The translations under genes and the position numbers were made by a program. Of a stretch of DNA of 64,000 nucleotides, positions 1 to 13,200 are shown one piece after another; positions within the stretch are counted from its first letter, which is position 1, and the number at the start of each line of letters is the position of its first letter. Source of the stretch: Verrucomicrobiota bacterium. Lineage in GTDB: Bacteria > Verrucomicrobiota > Verrucomicrobiia > Limisphaerales > J093. The DNA lies in NCBI GenBank assembly GCA_022710935.1, contig JAKLFY010000002.1, positions 1 to 64,000 on the forward strand, given 5' to 3'. Below the pieces are notes generated by a model, which had not been told where the DNA came from, made no database searches, and saw only the letters and a program-made list of their open reading frames with translations.

Positions 1-3673
<3,673 letters not shown>

Positions 3674-3757
3674 CCGGTTGTGCTGTTCTCCTATGCTACG
3701 ATTCCTGGCACTGGTGTCCCCGGCATTCTATCCCGCTTGGGCGTTCTGGAAAGCCGC

Positions 3758-4045
3758 TTCTCTCGTACGCGGGCGGCGGAGTCGCGAAGCGTCTGGAGTG
3801 CGTGCGCTTTAGCGCCGCTTTTCGATGACTGTCAAAGTTCATTGCCGCCTCTCGATGACTGTCTCCGATCACGTCCCGCGCAAAGCGGTGCTGAAGCACC
3901 GCACTCTCCCGCAATGCGGGACTTCGCCCCTTCGCTCGCGGGCGGCGGGGTCGCGGCATCGCGAAGCGGAGGGAGGACGGCCCGTCCCCCAACGATAGCA
4001 GCCGCCCGATGATGTTCGCGGGCGACGAGGACGTCGCCCCTCCCC
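3758..4045. repeat. Cluster of dispersed palindromic repeats in a 537-bp gene-free region
   Basis: The gene-free stretch 3674-4210, between the sensor kinase start and the end of the giant secreted gene, is filled with repeat units and I see no convincing gene in it. The unit at 3881-3926 contains the hairpin GGTGCTGAAGCACC followed by GCACTCTCCCGC. The same unit recurs at 15337-15378 in the opposite orientation. A diverged relative lies at about 3758-3830. The unit at 4011-4045 (GGCGACGAGGACGTCGCC) matches 15641-15669 and is related to the units inside the kinase gene. Confidence 0.7.
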
Positions 4046-4210
4046 TGCTCTGCTCGTTCACACGACGTTCACACGAATGCGCACGGGGACTATAAACCGG
4101 TGTGGGCACACCGCAGGCGTTAAGCCGGCTGCAAGCCGGCGCTCCAGGGCGCCTCGCAACCCCGCTTCGCGCTGTCGGACACGCGCGTACCCGCGCGGCT
4201 TCCGGGCTGG

Positions 4211-7200
4211 CTATTTCCGAAGCTGCAGCCGCAGGAAGCCGTGCGCGCCGTTCTTCATCGGCGTGAGGCTGCGGACCGTGACCTCGACGTAGTTGCCGCG
4301 GTCGACGGGCGTCCCGACCGTCGTGACCGACGACGCGCCTGTCCAGGGCACGACGGCGGATGAACTTGTCACGCGATATTGCAGATCGCTCGGCTCGGGC
4401 TTGGGTCGGCGATAGGTCAGCGTGAGGTAAGTCTCGCCGGCCAGGCGCACCATGCCAGCCTTGGGGGCCACGGACGGCCAGTCAGCGACCTTGGGATTCG
4501 ACGCCAGACCGTATTCGCCTGCGTTCGTGAGACCGTCGTTGTCGGGGTCATCCTCCGGGTCGGCGGCGTTGGGCGGCAACCCCTGGGAAGCGGCCCAAGC
4601 CGAGTAGGTGATGCCTCCGGCGAAGGTGGTGACAGCGTCCGCTTCGGCCGGGGCGGCCTCGGTGTTGCCGGCGGCATCGCGCGCGATCGTGTAGAAACGA
4701 TAGGTTGAACCGGGTTCTCCCTCGAAGGAGACGCTCGTTGCCGTGGTGGCCCCGATCCCGAGTTGGAACGGTCCGCCGTTGCGCGAGACGAAGAGGTCGT
4801 AGCTCTCGAGGCCCGATCCGCCTGCGGCGTCCTGGCCGGTCCAGCGGACGACCACGGGTCCGGAGGATTGAGCCGGGAGCGGATCGACCTGGCTGACAGG
4901 CGCGGTCGCGTCGATCGTGTTCGTGACCGTGGGGGTCAGGATCGGCGGGTTGGCGCCGTAGGTGGGATCGAAGATGATCGTCGCCAGATTGCGGATCTTC
5001 GTGCCGTCCGCGAGCGTGAGCTTCGGTCGAACGGTATACGTGAGCAGGCCCTCGCCGCGGTGCTGGGCGTCGTTGGGCGGCAGGAAGCCGGCGAACGGAT
5101 CCTCAGGCAGATCGCCCGTGTTCGCGTCGAGCGAACGCATCAGCCAGGCGATCTTGCCGGTGGTCGAGTCGAAGCTGACGTCGACAGTCACCGCATTCGT
5201 GTCCGAGCCCACCGTGGCCGTGGTCGAGTAGCGCTGCAATCCGGGCGGCACAGTGATGCTGGCGTCGTTGAAGGCGATGGTCTTCAACTCGAACGTCGAC
5301 CAGTCGAGGTTGGGATCGAGCATGTCGGTGACCAGGACTTCCTGGGCCGGGGCGGCGGCGGTCGGCTTGTTCTCGAACAGGACCTCGAACGGGATGACGT
5401 GGTCGGGGTGAATCCAGTGCTCGGGGCCGACGCCGGCGAGGGTGTACTTGTCATTCGGATCGACGCTGCCGACGATGGTGTAGGGCACGATCGGGAAGAC
5501 GCCCGGGAAGGGCGGGCTGCGGAACATGTTGCGCAGTCGCTGCTCGAAGCCGGACGGATCGTTCCAGGGTTTGCCGTCGAGGCTGGCGCCGGACGGGTTG
5601 GTGAGGACCGGCTGCTGGCGTTTTCTTTCTTCGGGCTTGGTCTCGTATTTCTTGGTCACCATGTCAGTGGTCAGTTCCATCGAGCGCCCGAGGCTGCGGC
5701 ATTTGCGGAGCTGGCCCTTGAGGTTTTTGATCAGTTCGCCGCCGCTGGCGGTGTCATGAGAGATCTTGTTCGCCTGGGTTGCGGCGAGGCCGACGAAGGT
5801 GGTGTTGGCCGGATCGACCTTCTCGTTGAACGCTTCGGAGTGGCACGAATCGTTGATGAAGTAGGTCGTTCCGGCTCCGACCTCGTTGATGGCCTGAGTG
5901 AAGGCGACCGGCGACAAGTAGTCGCCGTTGAAGGCCAGGTAGGGGGCGCTACTGCTCGCCTTGAGGCCGCCATGGCCGCTGTAGACGATGACCAGGTTGT
6001 CGTCGGCGTCCACCTTGCCCTTCAACGATCGGATTCCGTCGAGCATGGTCGAACGGCGCACGGCCTTGCCATCCCCCGGGGCGTCGTGAGCCCAGAGGTA
6101 TTGGCCTTCGGCGGCTCGCAACTCCGTGTTGGCATAGTCCCAAAAGTCGATGGCATCCTTCCGTGTCCCCGGCAGGTTCTTCGCGCCGAGGTTGGCGTAA
6201 TCCTCGACCGTGATCACCAGCCACCATGTTTTGCGGATCCCGTCTCCGGGCGGTGCGCCAGGCGGGTTGTGCAGGCCCGGGCTCAAGCCCGGCTCTTCAT
6301 ACTCCTCGGGCACGAGAATGAGCGGTCGTTCGGTGGAGACGCCCTCGGGCTCGTCGCCGAAGAGCCAGCGTCCGTCGATATTGGCGAGGTAACTGAACCG
6401 CAGGTCGCTCGCCGCGAGCCCTTCGAGGTCGCGTTCGAGCAGGACGGAGTACTCGGCCAGCGTGGCGCCGAGGCGATCGTCGAGTCCGTTGACCATGGCG
6501 GCCCACGCGGTTGGGTTGGCGCCCGGTGTTGCCGGAAGCGTGTTCCAATTGAAGGGGGTCGCGTTTGCGGCGAACGCCTCGCCGGACATCATCTCGATGT
6601 TGATCGTCCCGGAGTTCATCGCCTTGACGCGCACCTCGAAGGTGACCTCCTGACCCGGGCCGAGGGTTGGGAGCAAGGCCTTGGGGTTGATGCCCCAGAA
6701 CGTGAAGGCATCGGCCCAATTGAGCGTGCTCTCGTAGAGGTTGATCTCGGTCGCCCCCGGCGCGTTGAACTTCAGGAGCGGCACCTTCATGTCCACCAGG
6801 CCGCGGTTGCCGTACGTCACGAACCAGGTCATGAACCGCCCGGCCCGGGTGGTGCCCGGCCCGCTCAGCGACGTATAGAAGTCGGGCGTGCCGCCCGCCA
6901 CGATATCGACGGCCCCCGGCAGGGCGACTTCGAGTCCGCCCGCCTCGGCCACCAGGTCCGCCTTGCCGGGCTCGAGATCGGTCAGATCGAACGTCGCGAA
7001 GACGCGTCCGCTCTCGCGGACGCTCTGGCGGAGGGCGGGGCGTTCGTCGTTGCCGACGCGAGCGAAGAACGCGGTGTTGGTCGTGAGTGCGGAGCCGCGG
7101 ATGTCGAGGGTGACGAGGCCGGCATTGCCGACCCTTTGAGGCCACGCGGCCTCGATGCTGAAAGCGGCGCTTGATGCGCTCAGCGCGAAGGGCTGGGGCG

Positions 7201-10200
7201 TCGCCGACAGCGTTCTGCCGATCGCCAGGACGTAGAAGACGTTCATGCCGTCGGTGGCGGTCGGGTCCGCCGCGCCGGAGACGACGGCGCTGGTGTCGGC
7301 GGAGCTCCACTCGCGCTGGCGCGCGCTGTAGTTTTCGGCTGTGGGCATGAAACCGCGGCCCACATAGATCTCGGTGACGCCTTGAGAGCCGAGCAGGCCG
7401 AGGTCGAACCGGACGTCTTTTCCGACCGGGGCCAGGCACTGGAACCAGTGCGGTTCCTCCTGGGCGCTGAAAGCGCCCGCAATCGGGGCGGCGTCGAGGG
7501 CGATCACCGGCAGCGCGAGCGAGGAGGCGAGGGCGGCGTCACTCTCGTTGTTGTTCGAGTTTGCGCCTTCGAAGATATCGCCGCGGCTGTTGGCGACCAC
7601 GACCCAGGTGTAATCGCCGGCCACACCGCCCGGCACGCGGACGTCGACGCCGACGAGTTGACTCTGGCCCGGGCCGAGCGTGAGGTTGCGTCCGACGAGC
7701 GGTTCGCCGACGGCGATGCGCTGGCCGGTCGCGCTATTGCGCAAGTAGATCGCGTCGTGCCAGGGCCCGGTCAGGGCCTCCGCGCCGCGATTGGCAACCG
7801 TCCACTCGATATGGACGAGGCTGCCTGCCAGGAGTTGGCCTGGCCCGCTGACGCCGACCACAACCAGGTCGAGGTTCGACGGCGCGGTCTCGGCGAACTC
7901 GAAAGCGCCCGTGTCCGGCACGGCGCCGTTGGCGCCTGCGATGCCGGTGTTGCCCGTGCGCGGGTCGTCGTAGCGCGGTGCCCCGGCGGCGTCGGTCTCG
8001 GGCGCCCATGTTCCATCGGCGGCGTCGATGCCCGGCGAGGCGTAGTCCAGCCGGTAGTTGTCCGCCACGGCGTTCTTGTACTTGGGCGCGGCGGAGATGT
8101 TGCCGTCGGCGCCGGTGCGATCGCTGGTGCCGCTGTAGTTGCCGCGCGAGGCCTCGGGGTTCCAGACATTGCAGAAAGTCACGGCGGGACTGTAGCCGCC
8201 CAGATCGTGCTCGATGCCGGCCTGGATGCTGCCGGAAACGATCGAGTTACGGACGATGAGATGGCCGACATGTTCGAGCAGGCCGATCTTGTTGGCATCG
8301 AGCGTGCAGTTAATGACTGTCATCTCGCCCACGGCGGTGAGCCCGCGGTCGCAACGCAGCACGACACAATTCTCGAAGCGGGTTGTCCCATAGCAGAAGG
8401 CGCCGTCCTTGAGCGCGTCGGCGATGACACAATTGCGCGCGGTGAATGGTCCGCCCAACGGCTCGATGGCGCCGCCGGCGCCCCAGGGGTTGCCGACCGA
8501 ATTGCCGCCGTAGAGGATGCGCGTGTGGTTCAGATCGCCTTGGGCACCGTCCTCGAGGCGCAGGCTTCGCCAGTCGCCGGCCGTGGGGCCGGTGCGGGTG
8601 CCGTTTTCATTCGTGTCGCCACCGTAGGCGTCGTCGGAGATGGATGTGAGCACCACCGGCTGCGACACGGTGCCGCGGGTGATCAGCTTGCCGCCCGATT
8701 GGACGTCGAGGCCGATGCCGGGGTGGAACTTGACGATGGCGCCGGCTTCGAGGGTGAGGGTTGCCCCGGTGGGCACCACGATCGTCGACGTGATTTCGCG
8801 GAGGCTGTCGGCGGTCCATGTCTCGCTGCCGGCGAGGGGGCCGCCATAGGTCCGGCTGTTGAAGCGGAACCGGGTGTTGTCATTGGATTCGATGGTGGCG
8901 CCGGTGCGCAGGGACAAACGCCATGAGCCCGGTGTCGGCTTCGAGAGACCGCCGTCCAGGTTGCTGTCGCCACCTTGCGAATCGTCGAGGAACGAGGTCA
9001 GCACACAGGGCTCGAGTTCCTCGCCCAGCGCGTTCAAGACGCCGCCGCTGAGGATCGACAGGCGGACGCCCGGTAGGAACTTGACGATGGTGCCCGGATC
9101 CAGCGTGAGGACGAGGCCGGACGGAATAGTCAGGTCGTGATCGACGACGTGGACGCGCCCGGGGGTCCAGATCTCCGAGGTGGCGAGGGGGCCGCCGTGC
9201 CACTCGACGGCGTTGTTGACCATGATCGAGCGCCTCGACTCGACAACCGTGGCGCCCGCGGCGGTCCTGATCACCACGCGCAGTTCCCAGGCGCCATCGG
9301 CCACCTGGGTCGTGTCCCACGCGGTCTCCGCCGTAAGGGTGGCCGGAACAGAGGCGATCGGCGTGGGCACACCGTTCTGCCAGGCGCTGAACTCGGCCGT
9401 CAACGGTCCGCTCTCGGCGGTCAAAGTCGCAACCTCCAACGCGATGGTGCCGAAGGCCCAAGGGTCGCCCGGGGCCATCCAGAGCACCGACGGTGCGGTG
9501 CTTTCGTAGATGGTGCCGTCCTCGCCTCGGCCGGACCCGCCTGCTCCGTTCGCAGCGAGGGCGCCGGTGAAGGCGCTGGCCGTTCTGTAGAGGGCAATGC
9601 GTCCCCCGGCGCCGCCTCCTCCATCCACCCATTCTCCAGCCCCGCCGTCGGCGCGGATCGAGCCGGCGCCCGCCAGCGCGCGCGTGCTGACAAAGACACT
9701 GCCGCCGGAACCGCCGCCCGAATCGTTGGCCGTGCCATTGAGTCCGTTTGCGGTGATCGAACCGTCGATCGTCAAGGTGCCGCCGACGACAAACCGGACT
9801 GCGCCGCCGCCGTGACCGCCCGCGCCGCCGCTGCCGCTGCCACCCTGGCTGCCGCGCAGAGTCGGTTCGAGCTGCGATCCGTAAGCGGGCCCGCCGGGAA
9901 GACCGGTCCGGCTCGTGCCGCCGGTCCCGCCGTGACCGGCCCCGCTCCCGGCCCAACTGGACTGCCCGCCGGCGCCCGGCCCAGGATCGACGCCGACCGG
10001 GAAGCCGAGTCCATCAGCGTGCACTGTGCCCGAGATTGTGGCGTCGCCAGCAACGACGACCTTGAGTCCGTCCTGCTCTTTGAGGTGGGTCAAAACGGTG
10101 TTTGTTTCCACCACGAGGCTGCGCAGTGTCAGATCGGGATCGCCGTGGACCTGGGCGCGCCGCGCGAGTGTCAGATCGAACGGTTCCTCACAGGTTAGCG

Positions 10201-13200
10201 GGGTATAAGCCCCCCAGGTGTCGGCGTTGTCGATCAAGACGCGCCCTGCGGCTTCGCCAGCGTATCTGGCATAGATCGTCCCCGCTCCGCCGGCCTGGCG
10301 CCCCGGCGCTCCGCCTCGGGCGCTGACTGTCCCGGTGAATTCATCGGCTCCGAGGTGGAAGGCGATTCGTCCGCCGCCGCCGCTGCCTCCATCCACCCAC
10401 TCGCCGTTGCCGCCGACCGCCGAGACGATACCTGTGCCGGCCAGTTTCTCGGCGGTGATCCAGATGCTCCCGCCGGCCGCGCCTCCCTGGTCGTTGTACC
10501 AGGAGGAAGCTCCGTTGGCCGAGAGGGTGCCATCCAATTGCAGCGTGCCGCCCACGATCAGGCGGATCGCCCCGCCGCCGGGACTGCGCGCGCCTATCCC
10601 GCCACCGCTCGAGCCCAGATCCATTGGCTCGATCACGGAGCCGTAAGCAAGACCGCCGGTGGAACCGGAGTAGCTCACGCCCCCATTGCCGCCGTAGGCG
10701 CCGCCTCCGCCGCAGCAGCCGAGCGATTCACCCGCCCCGGGGCCGGGGTCGCCATCGAGCGGGTAGCCCTTGGCGTCGGCGGTGATCGCTGCCCCGCTTT
10801 CCACTGTGAGATCTGCAGCCACCTGGACCGTCAGATTCGATTGGCCGGTGATGTGCGTGAGCGTGGCTCCGGACTTGAGGTGCAAGCTGACGAGTTCAAG
10901 CGGACCGGTGGGGTGGAAGACCGAGCCGCCGCCGAGGACGAGGCGCGTATTCGCCGGGACATCGAATGGACTCAGGGCCCCTGCGTTGCCGCCGTTGTCC
11001 AGGACCAACTCGCCTGTCGTCTGTCCCGTCAGCTTGGTGTAAATGCTGCCCGAGCCGCCCCGTTGGCGCCCGCCGCCGCCGCGCGCGGCCAGTTCTCCGG
11101 TGAACGACACTGTATCGGCGTGAAGAGCAATCCGCCCGCCGGCGCCGCCGCCTCCGTCCACCCATTCGCCAGCTCCGCCATCGGCGAGGATGGCGCCTGT
11201 GCCGACGATGGTCTTGGCGGTGAAGTAAAGGCTGCCGCCCGCCCCGCCGCCGGTATCGTTGTTGACTCCGTTGAGGCCTTGAGCGGTCACCCGGCCATCA
11301 ATCGTAAGAAGATTGGCAACGCTCAGGCGCACCACACCACCGCCGGCGCCGCCGGCGCCGCCGCTGCCGGGGCCGCCTGCGCTCCCATGCTCGAGCGGTT
11401 CGGTGATCGAGCCGTAAGGCGCCCCACCGGTAGCGCCGGAATATGAACTGCCCCCGGTTCCCCCGTGTCCGGCCCCGCTACCGCAACAATCCAGGCGTAC
11501 CCCTGCGCCCGGGCCGAGGTTGCTGTCGATGGGATAGCCGCGTCCATCTGTCGAAATACTGCCGCCTTTGGCCACGGTGAGGTTGTTGAGGACCGTGATG
11601 TCGCATCGTGCCTGTCCGGTGAGGTGGGTGAGTGTGGCATTGGTCCGCACTTCAAAATCACGGACCGTGAGCGGTTCGACATGGTAGCAATAGGCCATGT
11701 CGGCCAGAGTAAGCTGGAACGGCTCGGGCGACGTCAGCGGGGTGTAGTTGCCCCAGACGCCGCCGTTGTTGATGAGGAGTTGGCCGAACGCCGAGCCTCG
11801 CTTGCGTGCGTAGACGGTCCCCGCTCCGCCCCGCTGGCTTCCTCCATTTCCGAACGCAGTGATGATGCCTGCGAACTCGTTGCTATCGTAGTACAGGGCG
11901 ATGCGTCCGCCACCGCCACCGCCTCCCTCGACCCATTCACCCAGACCGCCGTTCGCCGTGATACGGCCTGTGCCGGCCAGCTTGGCCACGGTGAGCCAGA
12001 CGCTGCCGCCGGCGCCGCCGCCGGCATCGTTGGGAGGGCTTGAAGCGCCGTTGGCGTTCAGGGCGCCATCGACTTGGAGCGTGCCATCCACGATCAGGCG
12101 GATGGCGCCGCCACCGGCTGTGCCTGGGCCCCCGCTGCCGTAGCCGCCCTGGCTGCCCAGCAGGGTCGGCTCGAGCATCGAGCCGTAGTGGGTGGTTGGC
12201 CCAGCACCGCTCCCGCTCCAACCGCCCAAGCCGCCGTGGCTCCCTCCCGAGCCGCCCCAACTCACCTGGGTACCCGCGCCGGGTCCGCGGTCCTGGGCGA
12301 TCGGATAGCCTCGGCCCTCGACCGAGAGCGCGGAATTTGTGCCGACAATCAAATCGCCCACGACGTGGAGAGTGACGTTTGACTGCCCGGTCAGATGCGT
12401 CAGCACGGCTTCGCCGGGCAATTCGAGGCGCGCAAAAGTCAAAGCGCTTTCCGGGTACAACCAGGCGCGTCCGGTGAGAGTCGCACGCAGCGCTTCGGGC
12501 GTCTGAAGCGGTGTGTATGTGCCCCACGTGCCGCCATTGTCGACGAGCAAGTGCCCTTGGGATTCCGCGGCGCCCTTTGTGTAAATGGTCCCGGCCCCGC
12601 CGCGTTCATGGCCGCCACCGCCATACGCCGTGATCGGGCCCGTGTAATCCTTGCTGGTGTAATAGAGCGCGATGCGCCCGCCGCCGCCCCCGCCGCCGTC
12701 CACCCACTCGCCCGGACCGCCGTTGGCGGAGATCGCCCCGGCGCCGGACAGGGAACCGACGGTGAGCCAGATGCTGCCGCCGGATCCACCGCCGACGTTG
12801 TTCGGCGGCGCCCCGGCGCCATCGGACGATAGGCGTCCGTCCAAGGTCAATTTGCCGTCGACGATCAGGCGTATCGCGCCACCGCCGGAGGTCCCGCCGC
12901 CGCCGTCGCCGTCACCGCCCTGGCTACCCAGGGCGGTGGGTTCGAGCAAGGAACCGTAGTAAGTGCCGCCGACTGCCCCGCTGCCGCTGCGACCGCCCAA
13001 ACCGGCGTGGCCGCCGCCGGATCCGCCCCAACTGTAACGGGCACCAGCGCCTGGACCGCGGTCTTCCCCAATGGGGTAGCCGCGTCCGTCGGCAGTGAAC
13101 TGGGCCGGCGCGGCGATGGTGGCGTTGCCGGTGACGCGCATGTGGATGTTGGACTGGCCCTTCAGATGCGTGAGGACGGCTTCATTGGGCATGGTGAATT

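Noticed and set aside
4763-7174. 803-codon open frame on the plus strand
   Set aside because: It is antisense to the giant secreted gene, has Arg/Val/Gly/Asp composition typical of GC-rich shadow frames, and shows no domain.
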